A DNA stretch of 64,000 bases from Silene latifolia (GCF_048544455.1 NC_133526.1:1628001-1692000); one strand, 5' to 3'. Numbered from the stretch's first letter, positions 35,115 to 46,142 are shown. A program made the numbers and translations. Notes: a model not told the origin generated them from the sequence alone.

Positions 35115-35620
35115 AGGTGTACGTAATAAAAACGGTTACTAAAAAAAAACCGTTGTGAATACCTTTCACAACGGTTAATAAAACTAACACCGTTGTGAAT
35201 GACATTTACAAATACCCGCAAGATAATATTCAACAACAGGTTTTAATCAAAGAACCGTTGTTAAAAGTATTCACAATTTTGGAGGTAAAATTACAACAAC
35301 GGGTATTAAACAAAGAACCGTTGTTACTAACAATTTCAACAACGGGTATGTAACATAAACCCGTTGTCAAAAGACTTCATAATTTTGGAGGGAAAGTTAC
35401 AACAACGGTTATACATACGACAACCGTTGTTATATTATTCCCTCCAAAATTTTGAAACACTTTCCACAACGGAGAACACCCAACAACAACGGCTTTTAAC
35501 CGTGGTGAATACTTTAGACAACGGTTTCACTAAATAAGCAAACCGTTGTAAATACCTTCTACAACGGCCGCTTTAACAACGTCCGTTTTTTTATTTTACA
35601 ACGGTTTTTACCCGTTGTTA
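35115..35620. repeat. Right subterminal repeat array of the large CACTA element
   Basis: Over fifteen ACAACGG(T/G)/CCGTTGT words in both orientations up to the right terminal inverted repeat. Denser and longer than the left array, as is usual for En/Spm elements. Confidence 0.85.
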
Positions 35621-35644
35621 TAGGCTGTATCTGTAGTAGTGTTA

Positions 35645-36914
35645 AGGGATTTCAATGTAATTAAATAAATCTATTCAAAATAATTATACTATATAGTTTT
35701 AAATCACTAGCGCTGTGTGATAGACCCGACCGAGAGAATTCAATGTAAATATTATATAGTTTTGGTTGAAGTATAAATTTAGAGAACACCAGAATATGAT
35801 GATTTTCCTTGAAAGAAACATGTCTCACGTATGATATTAATTAGTATAAAGATGTTAATTATTTAACATACACAAATATAATATAATTATGTTATATTTT
35901 AAAAACTATTAAAAGGTAAATAAATCAAGCTAAATTTCTAAAAAAAATATAATTTCCATAATTATTTCAATTTGATTTAATGCATATATGTAATATATTT
36001 ATATAATAAATATATAAGTCTCTTAAAATTGCATGTCAAAATAATAATATGATAATAATCACTCATTTGAATTGTCAAAGTAACAATATTAACATCGAGC
36101 GGGAGTAGTAAAAGTAATAGAAGTAACAACGGGAGTAGTGAAATTATCAATATTAATACGACAGTTGTGAAAATAACAATAATTACGGCGGAAAGAGTGA
36201 AAGTAACAACAGTAATAACGAATGTAATAAAAGTAACAATACTAACAACAAAAAATAAAGTATACATGAACAATTAACTAACCAATCGATTAAGTAAAAT
36301 TTTCCATCCAATGACTCGGGGAATTGTCGAGTTGGAAGATCCCTCCTAACTAAAGAGAGAGTACCGAGGAGAAGGCAATCCAACTTTTGAACATAGTCCT
36401 TTGGACCTCTTGCTTTGCTGTCCCGCTTTGAATGAATTTGTCTCATAATTTATTTTATCGTAATTTTATGATATGTATAGAAGAATATATTAATTTTATC
36501 GTAATTTTATGATATGTTATACAAAAAAATATATTAATAATAAATTTATGAGTTATGCAACTTTAAAGTAATTTTATTTAATTGAAAATAAATTTTAATA
36601 CGAAATACAAATAGCTCAGGCGGAGCCGTGCACCCGTACTAGTTCCATATTAGCCCATAATAAAGAAATTTCAATTATCCAAAGTAATTAATTTACCTTT
36701 TTTTTTTTTTTTTTTTTTTTTTAAATAATCCCTCGTCAATCTAAAAATAATTAATTTACCTTTTTTTTTTTCCTCCTTTTTCTTTTTTTCTTTTTTTCAG
36801 ATCCTTAAATCCCCCTTTTCTCAAACCCTAATTTCCCAATTTTCTCAATTTAATTCACCCTCATCCTTCAATTCAGTTTATTTCAATTCGAAATTGATTC
36901 AGAACATTAATGCG
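35645..36914. other. Intergenic; promoter and leader of the BTAF1 gene
   Basis: AT-rich with (AAC/GTAACAA)-like words at 36080-36250. Near 36620-36640 GCCGTGCACCCGTACTAGT resembles a Helitron 3' end, without a matching start. Long T runs at 36699-36722 and 36761-36800 precede a pyrimidine-rich leader (36800-36890). No clear TATA box, as often in broadly expressed plant genes. Confidence 0.5.
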
Positions 36915-39900
36915 ATGGCGCAACAACCGCCACCGCCACCATCACCGTCGTCGCCACCGCAATCATCTTCGCGATTGAACCGATTATTAACCTTACTCGA
37001 CACCGGTTCAACGCAACAAACCCGGTTCGCAGCGGCGAGACAAATCGGCGATATAGCGCGTTCGCATCCGCATGAACTCCACGCGCTTCTTCGGAAGGTG
37101 TCGCAGTATTTGCGGAGTCGAAAGTGGGACACACGCGTCGCCGCGGCGAAGGCGATTGGTTCAATCGCGGAGAATTCGAAGAAGCTGTCGGTTACGCAGC
37201 TTTTGGAGATTGTCAAACGTAAGGTAACGGATGTGTTGTTTGATGATTTGTTATTGTTTAATAATGATAATGAAGGTAGAATTTCGATGTTTCGTAGTTT
37301 TGATATTAGTAAAGTGTTAGAATTCGGAGTTTTGTTAGCGTCAGGTGGTCAGGAATTTGATGTTAATGATGATAATACCGCGAAAAACTCGAAAGAACGG
37401 TTAGCTAGGCAGAAGAAGAATTTAAGGAGACGGTTAGGACTCGATTTATGTGAACAGTTTATGGATGTTAGTGATATGATTAAAGATGAGGACCTTGTTT
37501 CTTTTTCGATTGATAATAACCATAATCATAATCTTAGTTTTAATCAAAATCAAATTCATATTAGTGGCGGAGGTGGTGGGAGTGGGAGCGGTAGTGGTAG
37601 TGGTAGTGGGAGTAAAAGGAGGGAAGGATTTCGGAGTTTTAGGTCGCAAAGGCCGAGTGCGAGGGAATTGAATTTGTTGAAGAGGAAGGCAAAAGTGAGT
37701 GATGTAAGAGTTGGAGGAGGAGGTGGTGGTGGTGTGGTAGTGGGGCAAGTGGCGAAGGTAGCGTCAACTACAGCGAGTTCTGACGGGGCTGTTGTGGCGG
37801 CCGAGTCGATGACTGATGATGATGGGGTGGAGCATGAGGGAGAGGATAATTGGCCGTTTCATGGGTTTGTGGAGCGGTTATTGGTGGATATGTTTGACCC
37901 AGTGTGGGAGCTTCGTCATGGGAGTATTATGGCGTTGAGGGAGATATTGACGTATCAAGGTGCGTATGCTGGGGTGTCGATGAATGACACGAGCTGTGGT
38001 CGAAAAGGGTTTGGTTGTGTGAGTGAGAAAGTGGGTGTGAAGGTGAAAAGGGAAAGGGAGATTGAGATTGACTTGAATATGGGAATTGATGAGGATGAGA
38101 GTTTTAAGAAGCCGAAGCTTGAAGTAGACGAGGAACAAGGTCATGTATCGATGAGCACCGAGGTGAAGCAGAATGGTCTGGAGGTAAAGGGTATATGTCA
38201 AGGTATTCCGCAGGTGACAGGGTGTGATAATGCTGTAGAAATAACAGATGTTGATATAAAGATGAATATTCCTGAAGCTCTTTCTGGAAATCCAGAGGTC
38301 GTTAGCTTGGTTGAGTCAGCTCGAAATTCTTGGGTTAGGAATTGTGAGTTTCTTCAAGATTCTGCTATTTGCTTCCTTTGTGTGCTGTCGTTGGATCGAT
38401 TTGGTGATTATGTCTCGGATCAGGTTGTCGCTCCGGTTAGGGAAACATGTGCTCAAGCGTTGGGGGCGGTACTCAAGTATATGTCACCAGAATTAGTGCG
38501 TGAAACTATGAATATTTTGTTGCTCATGCAGGAGAGGCCAGAATGGGAAATTCGCCATGGGAGCTTATTGGGCATTAAATATATGATTGCTGTGCGTCAG
38601 GAAATGATGTCAGATTTGCTTGGGTTTGTTCTACCAGCTTGTAAGGCTGGGCTTGGGGATCCTGATGATGATGTCAGAGCGGTTGCGGCTGATGCTCTTA
38701 TTCCTGCCGCATCATCCCTTGTTGCTCGTACTGATCAAACTCTGCATTCAATTGTGATGCTGCTATGGGACATTTTACTCGATTTAGATGATCTTAGCCC
38801 ATCCACCAGCAGTGTCATGAATCTTTTGGCCGAAATTTACACTTATGCAGGCATGACTGGTAATTCACTTGATGCATTATCCATGCAAGGGAAGCAAGAA
38901 CTTGATCTTAATGAGGTTCAATCTTGTAAAGATGATTTAGAAGGAGTGTCAGTAAGAGTAAATCCATATGTTCTATCAGCTCTTGCTCCACGGTTATGGC
39001 CTTTTATGAGACATAGTATCACATCAGTCCGCTATTCAGCCATCAGAACACTTGAAAGGCTACTCGAAGCCCGTTATAAAAGACATGTCGCTGAGCCTTG
39101 TACTGGTTCCTTTTGGCCTTCCTCCATCTTGGGGGATACCCTTCGAATTGTCTTTCAGAATTTACTTCTCGAATCAAATGATGATATTCTTTTCTGCACT
39201 GAGAGAGTGTGGAAGCTCTTGCTTCATTGCCCTATTGTGGATCTGGTGGCTGCTGCGGGATGTCATATTTCTTCTTGGCTAGAACTAGCAACTACTGCTT
39301 ATGGCTCTGAATTGGATACTTCCAAGATGTTTTGGCCTGTTGCCCCTTCTCAAAAAGGCAGAGTCGCATCTGCTAAAATGAGGGCTGTAAAGTTGGATGA
39401 TTACGCCGGAAGAAGTGGTAGCTTAGGTGCTGCAAAAGGTACTGCACCAGATGACGGCGGAGATGTTTCTGGCACCCCTTTCAAGATAATTGTTGGTGCT
39501 GATTTAGAGAAGTCTGTCACTCATACACGAGTAGTTGCTGCAGCAGCGCTTGGAGTTCTTGCGTCAAAGTGGCCCGAGGATTCAATATACCTCATAGTTG
39601 AACCACTATGGAGGGATGTGACTTCTTTATCAGGTGTTCAGCGCCAGGTGTCTTCGATGGTTTTGATTTCATGGTTTAAAGAAATGAAATGTGATGTTTT
39701 ACCAGCTAATGGAGTTAATCCTTCTCTCCTTGAACCTTTTAAGAAATGGTTACTTGATTTATTGTCCTGTACTGATCCTTCTCTGCCGACTAAAGAAACA
39801 TCTTTGCCTTATGCTGAGCTTTCAAGAACATACTCCAAAATGCGCAGTGAAGCTAGCCACCTGTTCCATACTGTTCAAGCTTCAGGAATGTTTAACGAGC

Positions 39901-42900
39901 TTCTGTCAAGTATTACCGTTGACCTTGAGAACCTTGGATTAGATGATGCTGTGAAGTTTGCTTCAAATGTTGCACTGCCTAGTTATGATTCTATCGAGGG
40001 AAATCCTGCAGAAAAGAGTGTCTTTGATGATGTGGAATCCTCAAGACAACGTCTTTTGACAACAACAGGCTACTTGAAGTGCGTACAGGCCAATTTGCAC
40101 GTAACTGTGTCTTCTTTGATGGCTGCTGCAGTTGTGTGGTTTTCTGATCTTCCTTCAAAGCTCAACCCAATTATTTTACCCCTGATGGCTTCACTTAGAA
40201 GAGAACAGGAAGAAATTTTGCAACAGAAGACTGCCGAGGCTCTTGCTGAGCTTATTGGGGGCTGTATCGGACGTAAGCCTGGTCCTAATGAAAAGTTAAT
40301 TAAGAATCTCTGTAGCTTGACATGCATGGATCATTTTGAAACTCCACAAGCTGGTATCATAACTTCAGTAGAAGTTATGGAGGAGCAAGATATCCTTTCC
40401 AGTAGAAGTGTGACCGGAAATCAGAGATCCAGGGGCCGCTCTGCAGCTAGTGCCGAAGACAGGTCAAGGGGTGAGGGTTTCATCAGCAGACGAGGAGCTG
40501 AACTTGCATTAAAACACTTGAGCAAGAAATTTGGGGCCTTTTTGTTCGATAAACTCCCCAAGTTATGGGATTGTCTCACAGAAATTCTGAAGCCCATCGA
40601 TCCTTGCGAAGAAATCACTAGTGAAGAGACAAAAATTGTAATGGCTGTTGAATCTGTTAAGGATCCTCAGCTGTTGATTAATAACATACAGGTGGTACGC
40701 TCAATTGCCCCTTTACTAGATGAGGCGTTAAAGTCAAAACTGTTGACTCTCTTACCATGTATTTTCAGATGTGTTCGCCATTCACATGTTGCTGTTAGAT
40801 TAGCAGCATCTAGGTGTATTACTACAATGGCAAAGGCCATGATAGTTAGTGTTATGGCATCGGTGGTTGAAAACGTTGTGCCTATGTTAGGTGACGTGAC
40901 CTCTGTTCCTGCTAGACATGGAGCAGGTATTCTTATCAACCTGTTGGTGCAAGGCCTAGGCGTTGAGTTGGTGCCTTATGCTCCCTTATTAGTCGTGCCT
41001 CTTCTTAGATGCATGAGTGATTCTGATGCCTCAGTAAGGCAAAGTGTGACGCGTAGTTTTGCTGCGATTGTGCCTCTGCTTCCTTTAGCACGAGGCCTTC
41101 CTCAACCTGCTGGAATAAGAGAAGATCTGTTACGAGACAAAGAGGATGCAAAATTCTTAGAGCAGTTGCTTGATAATTCGAGCATTGATGACTATACTCT
41201 TCATACTGACTTAAAGGTGACTTTAAGGAGATACCAACAGGAAGGTATTAATTGGTTAGCTTTCCTAAAACGGTTCAAGTTGCATGGCATCTTGTGTGAT
41301 GATATGGGGCTAGGGAAAACACTTCAGGCTTCTGCAATTGTGGCTTCAGATATAGTGGAACAGCAGTTGGTAAATAAAGGCAAGCAGCTTCCTCCCTCTA
41401 TAATCGTTTGCCCTTCGACTCTTGTTGGTCACTGGGCGTATGAGATTGAGAAGTTTATTGATCCGTCTGTGATAAGTTCTCTTCAGTATCTTGGCTCTTC
41501 TGAGGAACGTATATCCCTTAGAAGCCAATTTGCCAATCATAACGTGATTATAACGTCGTATGATGTTGTGCGTAAAGATGTTGATTTCCTTGGGCAATGT
41601 TTTTGGAACTACTGTGTATTAGATGAGGGACATATAATTAAGAATTGCAGATCTAAGATTACTTCTGCAGTTAAGCAATTGAAAGCTCAGAACCGTCTTA
41701 TACTCAGTGGGACGCCAATCCAGAATAACATATTGGATTTGTGGTCCCTTTTCGACTTTTTGATGCCGGGCTTCCTTGGAACTGAGCGACAATTTCAATC
41801 TACTTATGGAAAGCCTTTATTAGCCGCAAGAGATCCAAAATGTTCTGCCAAAGATGCTGAAGCGGGTGCCTTGGCTATGGAAGCTTTGCACAAACAGGTG
41901 ATGCCATTTTTGCTTCGACGCACAAAAGATGAAGTGTTATCTGATCTCCCAGAAAAAATTATCCAGGACAGATATTGTGACCTCAGCCCAGTTCAATTAA
42001 AACTATATGAACAATTTTCAAGCTCACATGTGAAAAAGGAGATATCAGGTATTGTCAGTCTGGATGATTCCAAGGATCCTAATGACACAAATGTGAAGGA
42101 TACTAAAGACGTAAACGTTGCTCCAAAGGCGTCTTCCCATATTTTTCAGGCATTGCAGTATCTACTTAAACTTTGTAGTCATCCTCTTCTGGTAGCTAGT
42201 GATAAAGCTGCTGAAACTTTGAGATCGATCTTGTCGGATTTATTTCCAGGAAGTCCTGACATCATTTCAGAACTTCGTAACCTTCACCATTCTCCTAAAC
42301 TGGTTGCTCTTCAGGAGATTTTGGAGGAGTGTGGCATAGGTGTTGATACCTCAAATTCTGACATGATTAATGTTGGTCAACACAGGGTGTTGATATTTGC
42401 CCAGCATAAGGCCTTCCTGGACATAATAGAAAGAGACTTATTTCGCTCCCAAATGAAGAATGTCACATATCTGCGGCTGGATGGATCTGTTGCTACAGAA
42501 AAGCGTTTTGAAATCGTGAAAGCTTTTAATTCGGACCCTACCATTGATGTGTTGCTGCTCACAACACATGTTGGAGGTCTTGGTTTAAACTTAACATCAG
42601 CTGACACTCTCGTCTTTATGGAGCATGACTGGAATCCGATGCGAGATCTCCAGGCAATGGACAGAGCGCATAGGCTTGGTCAGAAGAAGGTAGTGAATGT
42701 GTATCGTCTCATTATGCGAGGAACACTTGAAGAGAAAGTTATGAGCCTCCAGAAATTTAAAGTTTCGGTAGCTAACTCTGTTATCAATGCGGATAACGCC
42801 AGCTTGAAAACAATGAACACAGATCAATTGCTCGATCTTTTCACCCCAGCTGACAACTCCCGAAAATCAAAGAACTCCGATGGAAACTCAAATGAAAACA

Positions 42901-43025
42901 AGAGAGCAGGAGGCAGTGGTAAAGGACTGAAAGCTATCTTGACTAATCTTGATGATTTGTGGGACCAATCCCAGTACACTGAAGAGTACAATCTTGATCA
43001 ATTCCTTTCCAAACTTAATGGCTGA
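36915..43025 (+). CDS. BTAF1: BTAF1/MOT1-type SNF2 ATPase (TBP-associated factor)
   Basis: 2,036 residues in one exon, starting at ATG 36915 in a GCGATGGCG context; in-frame sequence upstream offers no earlier ATG. The N-terminal half is built of HEAT-type repeats, beginning LLDTGSTQQTRFAAARQIGD near residue 25, which in the family grip TATA-binding protein. A Gly/Ser-rich insert lies near 215-235. The SNF2 ATPase fills the C-terminus: LRRYQQEGINWLAFLKRF, Walker A DDMGLGKT (1462), DEGH (1570), LSGTPIQNN and the arginine-finger motif DRAHRLGQ (about 1916). Family role: ATP-driven removal and redistribution of TBP from DNA in the nucleus; the Arabidopsis relative is RGD3/BTAF1. All catalytic motifs are intact and no interruption is present, so I expect a working gene. 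Confidence 0.95.
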   Translation: MAQQPPPPPSPSSPPQSSSRLNRLLTLLDTGSTQQTRFAAARQIGDIARSHPHELHALLRKVSQYLRSRKWDTRVAAAKAIGSIAENSKKLSVTQLLEIVKRKVTDVLFDDLLLFNNDNEGRISMFRSFDISKVLEFGVLLASGGQEFDVNDDNTAKNSKERLARQKKNLRRRLGLDLCEQFMDVSDMIKDEDLVSFSIDNNHNHNLSFNQNQIHISGGGGGSGSGSGSGSGSKRREGFRSFRSQRPSARELNLLKRKAKVSDVRVGGGGGGGVVVGQVAKVASTTASSDGAVVAAESMTDDDGVEHEGEDNWPFHGFVERLLVDMFDPVWELRHGSIMALREILTYQGAYAGVSMNDTSCGRKGFGCVSEKVGVKVKREREIEIDLNMGIDEDESFKKPKLEVDEEQGHVSMSTEVKQNGLEVKGICQGIPQVTGCDNAVEITDVDIKMNIPEALSGNPEVVSLVESARNSWVRNCEFLQDSAICFLCVLSLDRFGDYVSDQVVAPVRETCAQALGAVLKYMSPELVRETMNILLLMQERPEWEIRHGSLLGIKYMIAVRQEMMSDLLGFVLPACKAGLGDPDDDVRAVAADALIPAASSLVARTDQTLHSIVMLLWDILLDLDDLSPSTSSVMNLLAEIYTYAGMTGNSLDALSMQGKQELDLNEVQSCKDDLEGVSVRVNPYVLSALAPRLWPFMRHSITSVRYSAIRTLERLLEARYKRHVAEPCTGSFWPSSILGDTLRIVFQNLLLESNDDILFCTERVWKLLLHCPIVDLVAAAGCHISSWLELATTAYGSELDTSKMFWPVAPSQKGRVASAKMRAVKLDDYAGRSGSLGAAKGTAPDDGGDVSGTPFKIIVGADLEKSVTHTRVVAAAALGVLASKWPEDSIYLIVEPLWRDVTSLSGVQRQVSSMVLISWFKEMKCDVLPANGVNPSLLEPFKKWLLDLLSCTDPSLPTKETSLPYAELSRTYSKMRSEASHLFHTVQASGMFNELLSSITVDLENLGLDDAVKFASNVALPSYDSIEGNPAEKSVFDDVESSRQRLLTTTGYLKCVQANLHVTVSSLMAAAVVWFSDLPSKLNPIILPLMASLRREQEEILQQKTAEALAELIGGCIGRKPGPNEKLIKNLCSLTCMDHFETPQAGIITSVEVMEEQDILSSRSVTGNQRSRGRSAASAEDRSRGEGFISRRGAELALKHLSKKFGAFLFDKLPKLWDCLTEILKPIDPCEEITSEETKIVMAVESVKDPQLLINNIQVVRSIAPLLDEALKSKLLTLLPCIFRCVRHSHVAVRLAASRCITTMAKAMIVSVMASVVENVVPMLGDVTSVPARHGAGILINLLVQGLGVELVPYAPLLVVPLLRCMSDSDASVRQSVTRSFAAIVPLLPLARGLPQPAGIREDLLRDKEDAKFLEQLLDNSSIDDYTLHTDLKVTLRRYQQEGINWLAFLKRFKLHGILCDDMGLGKTLQASAIVASDIVEQQLVNKGKQLPPSIIVCPSTLVGHWAYEIEKFIDPSVISSLQYLGSSEERISLRSQFANHNVIITSYDVVRKDVDFLGQCFWNYCVLDEGHIIKNCRSKITSAVKQLKAQNRLILSGTPIQNNILDLWSLFDFLMPGFLGTERQFQSTYGKPLLAARDPKCSAKDAEAGALAMEALHKQVMPFLLRRTKDEVLSDLPEKIIQDRYCDLSPVQLKLYEQFSSSHVKKEISGIVSLDDSKDPNDTNVKDTKDVNVAPKASSHIFQALQYLLKLCSHPLLVASDKAAETLRSILSDLFPGSPDIISELRNLHHSPKLVALQEILEECGIGVDTSNSDMINVGQHRVLIFAQHKAFLDIIERDLFRSQMKNVTYLRLDGSVATEKRFEIVKAFNSDPTIDVLLLTTHVGGLGLNLTSADTLVFMEHDWNPMRDLQAMDRAHRLGQKKVVNVYRLIMRGTLEEKVMSLQKFKVSVANSVINADNASLKTMNTDQLLDLFTPADNSRKSKNSDGNSNENKRAGGSGKGLKAILTNLDDLWDQSQYTEEYNLDQFLSKLNG

Positions 43026-43574
43026 TTGTCAAGGGTGGTGACTACCATTGTATATTACCTGTGAGTATCATTGTGCCCCTACTTTTGCATATTTTGAATT
43101 AATTATTCCATTCAGTGCTGCCTCTTGCTGTATATTTCTTAGCAATTGCATTTAAAAATTGAAATAGCTGGTTAAACTTCTTAACGATTGAGCTCCAACG
43201 GTTGACCTAAATCACTGACTTAGTTTTCGGATTGTGATTTCTGAGGGTATTCAATGTTTGTACAGTGACTATATTATAGACTTTTAGTTGAATTTTAATA
43301 TTTTGTGATGAGTTTTTATGATATCTGATCGTATTCCTATTTATTTTGTTGTGGTGGATGGAAACCATACTTCAAATGCTGGTTATATTTTGTGGCCTTG
43401 ATATCTGAAATCCTGAATCTACTAGACTGAATTGTTGGAGAGTGTAAGTGTAATAAACTAAATCCGTAAATTTTGGATATGTACATTAGTTTCAAGACCC
43501 GCGGTTAATGAGGCTGATGTTTGCATTTAAGGAAAGCTACTCTCTGAACTAAGAACTAAGAAGTATAGCAAAAC
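43026..43574. other. 3' flank of BTAF1
   Basis: Contains the start of the 3' UTR. A strong donor-like CCTGTGAGTATC at 43058-43069 could begin a 3' UTR intron (see findings). No other gene. Confidence 0.4.
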
Positions 43575-43587
43575 ACGTTTTTTGTTT

Positions 43588-43684
43588 CAACAACAACAAC
43601 AACAACAACAACATCAGAGCCTTAATCCCAAAATGATTTGGGGTCGGCTGACATGAATCATCCTTTCGAACTGTCCATGGGTGA
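43588..43684 (-). mobile_element. 97-bp tail of an RTE LINE with target duplication
   Basis: On the minus strand it ends AGCCGACCCCAAATCATTTT ... GCTCTGATGTTG(TTG)n, the 3' end of plant RTE LINEs with their TTG-repeat tail. It is bounded by a perfect 13-bp duplication ACGTTTTTTGTTT at 43575-43587 and 43685-43697. So this is one complete, extremely 5'-truncated insertion. Confidence 0.88.
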
Positions 43685-43697
43685 ACGTTTTTTGTTT

Positions 43698-45028
43698 ATA
43701 TAATAATATGTTAGTCGGTCTGATTGTTGTACCTGTGATCTGCAGGCATAGCTAAGGGAGTTGCCAGCTTGTAAAGCAGCTGAAACAGCTTCATTGTTAT
43801 ATGAAGTACTGATCTCCATGTGAGTATTTTTCAGTTGAGCCTTGATGTTATGGCTTTTTGCTGCTTTACCTGGTTATTGCTTTTCATACCTGAAATGGAT
43901 TTGATCCCAGTTCACAATACTAGTATTATTGAATTCTGGAGGAGAAATTTTTATTTTGAAATTTGTATAAAAACAGGGGATGCCAGTCTTGCTTTTTTTT
44001 TTCCTTGGTGTGTAGTGGTGAGAAATCAAACAATGTGATTTGTCGTAGTGGCAGCCTCTTTAAAATGCCTGCAATTTGTCCAATCTTTTTTTTCTGGGTT
44101 AACATGCCTGCGATATTGTGGTGCAGAAATGGCGTTTTGGTAAGGGCAAATTTTGTTGATGCTCCAAAGGAAGAGAGGGCGAGCAAACGTTAGATGCTAC
44201 TTGGGAAATGTGAGTTATGACTGTGCGGCACTTCATACTCTTTATATGTTTAAATTGGATCTCCGAAGCTTGCTGCTTGACCACATTAGTACTCCGTAGT
44301 TATTAGGTTGAATGTCATATCGCTCACTGTCCAGGCATTTATTGTGCACAAATTCAAGGGTATACATTAGCATTTACCTATACCTGATGATTGTCTGTTT
44401 TATCTCGTTTCAGCTCTCTGTCTGATCCAGGATTCCAGGGGCAACTCATTCATTATATTTCACATCAAAAGATCTGAGCTATGCCCCATGGGAATTGCCA
44501 GCACATGCTGTCGGGTAAGCACCACCAATCTGTGTGCTTATTAATTGTGATGGATTTTATATTGTTCAACAACATTCTTCCTTAAGTTTCTTCTGCTATT
44601 GGTACTTGGTAATTTGGTTTCATGATCTTATCGTAATCTTTTTTTGGTAATTTGGTTTCATGATCTTCCCCATATTCTTCCTCAAGTTTGTTCTGCTATT
44701 GGTACCTGGTAATTTGGCACCAATATATGCTTTTTAAATATACCTTTTCTTTTCCATTTTGTGCACGTGTGTGGTTTGGCTACCCGCCTACCCTGGTCCC
44801 ATGTAGTTGGAGTACAAGATTACAATGTCCTTGAGTAACGAATTAGTTAATGGTGCTCTTAGAGTAATGGATTAGTTATTCGTTTAGCTGTGCATGAAGA
44901 GTGAGAATTTATACAGCGGTGGATAGTGCATTATGCCTGAAGTCCTGAACTCCCAATCTTCCCGACACAATGCTACTACCTCACTCAATCACCATCAGAA
45001 ATAGTCTGCACGAATATCACCATTAGAC
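43698..45028. other. Intergenic; possible extended 3' UTR of BTAF1
   Basis: No coding gene. Acceptor- and donor-like signals in plus orientation (CTGCAG ending 43745, GTGAGT at 43820, TTTCAG ending 44413, GGTAAGC near 44515) might mark spliced 3' UTR exons. A local imperfect duplication lies at 44573-44723 (TTCTGCTATTGGTAC(T/C)TGGTAATTTGG twice). Confidence 0.4.
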
Positions 45029-45872
45029 GACAACAACAACAACAACAACAACATCAGAGCCTTAATCCCAAAATGATTTGGGGTCGGCTGACATGAATCA
45101 TCCTTTCGAACCGTCCATGGGTGCACGCACGCCTCAAAATGCGAATAAAAAAGGAAGATAAAAAACAAAAGGGAGAACGAAAATGTAATGGAAAGTCAAG
45201 GTGAACTTAGGGGTTTTAAAATCGAATTCCGTCTTTCTTTTATAAAAACTTAAAATTTAAATCGAGAGAAAAGATTAAAACGATTTTTAAAAACCGAAAT
45301 AGAGTTAAGGATCCGAAATGAACCAGGTAAAATCTATAAGAAAGTGGTTGTTGAAAAAGTGTGTAATAAAGGGGAGAAAAATAAATAAATTAATTTCTTT
45401 AAATTAAATAAATAAATAAAAGCACTAAATCTGTCAAAAAAACATCAAATACTAAAAATCCACATGTATCCTTTCCCTCCATTGTGCCCTCTCCGTCACC
45501 ATACTCTCCTCAAGCCCCAGAACTCTCATATCATGCTCTATCACTCTCAACCATGTCTGTCTCGGTCTTCCTCTGCCTCTAGGGACCTTTTCTGTTCTCC
45601 AAGTCTCCAGCCTCCTAACTGGTGCGTCCATAGGTCTCCTTCTCACATGGCCAAACCATCTTAGTCGGTTTTCCATCATCTTGTCCTCTATTGGCGCCAC
45701 TTTAACCTTTTCCCTAATCACCTCATTCCTTAACCGATCTTTCCTTGTATGTCCGCACATCCACCTCAACATGCGCATCTCCGCCACACTCATCTTTTGA
45801 ATGTGACAATGTTTCACGGCCCAACACTCGGAGCCGTAAAGTAGGGCAGGCCTTATACAAGTAAATTTCTAA
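45029..45872 (-). mobile_element. 5'-truncated RTE-type LINE
   Basis: The minus-strand frame reads IRPALLYGSECWAVKHCHIQ, then KMSVAEMRMLRWMCGHTRKD, RLRNEVIREKVKVAPIEDKM, ENRLRWFGHVRRRPMDAPVR and RGRGRPRQTWLRVIEHDMR, the C-terminal part of plant RTE reverse transcriptase polyproteins. The frame is open from about 45870 to its stop at 45452. A roughly 320-bp 3' UTR follows, ending in the same tail as the piece at 43588 (GGGTCGGC... then TTG repeats at 45029-45052). The endonuclease and most of the RT are missing through 5' truncation. No clear target duplication was found. Confidence 0.88.
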
Positions 45873-45947
45873 TAATCATTTCTTGTGCCCTAGTCATGCT
45901 AGTAGCCTACGCATTCAAAATTTTTACCTTGACATAGATATTTTATA

Positions 45948-46142
45948 CTCCCTCTAGTCTGATTGTTGGTCCCCTTTTTTTTGGGCACCAAAATTAAGGA
46001 AATGAATTTGGACCACGCAAAACACCCTACCCACATGAAATTAAATTTGGGTCACACAAAACTTACTAAAAAAGGAAAGGGAAACCAACACCCGACTAGC
46101 ATTGAAAAGGAATGAGGAACCAACAATCAGACTAGGAGGGAG
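45948..46142. mobile_element. Stowaway-like MITE
   Basis: 195 bp, left end CTCCCTCTAGTCTGATTGTT, right end reverse-complemented CTCCCTCCTAGTCTGATTGT, TA on both sides (45946-45947, 46143-46144). It lies 75 bp from the truncated end of the RTE LINE. Confidence 0.85.

Larger units (their letters stand above)
25899..35641 (+). mobile_element. Large CACTA (En/Spm) element, 9,743 bp
   Basis: Left end CACTACTACAAATACAGGCA; right end, reverse-complemented, CACTACTACAGATACAGCCT. The 3-bp duplication TTA lies at 25896-25898 and 35642-35644. Arrays of AACAACGGTT/AACCGTTGTT words lie near both ends and, unusually, also in the middle (30045-30295). Two genes lie in the same direction: a TNP2-type transposase region with DUF4218- and DUF4216-like parts (26568-29880), and a multi-exon gene with a TnpA-like N-terminus and a ULP1-like protease C-terminus (30778-34885). 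The layout is that of an autonomous element, but several frame interruptions in the transposase region say this copy cannot move itself. Confidence 0.95.

Noticed and set aside
36622-36641. Helitron 3' end upstream of BTAF1
   Set aside because: CTAGT ending present, but the hairpin is poor and no matching TC start could be located.
36894-36914. Extension of the BTAF1 frame by seven codons upstream of ATG 36915
   Set aside because: The codon at 36894 is TTG. The first ATG in frame is at 36915, in a good context, so the protein starts with MAQQPPPP.
36899-38201. Antisense frames over the BTAF1 N-terminus
   Set aside because: Low-complexity mirror of GGT/GGC-rich codons of a well-supported gene.
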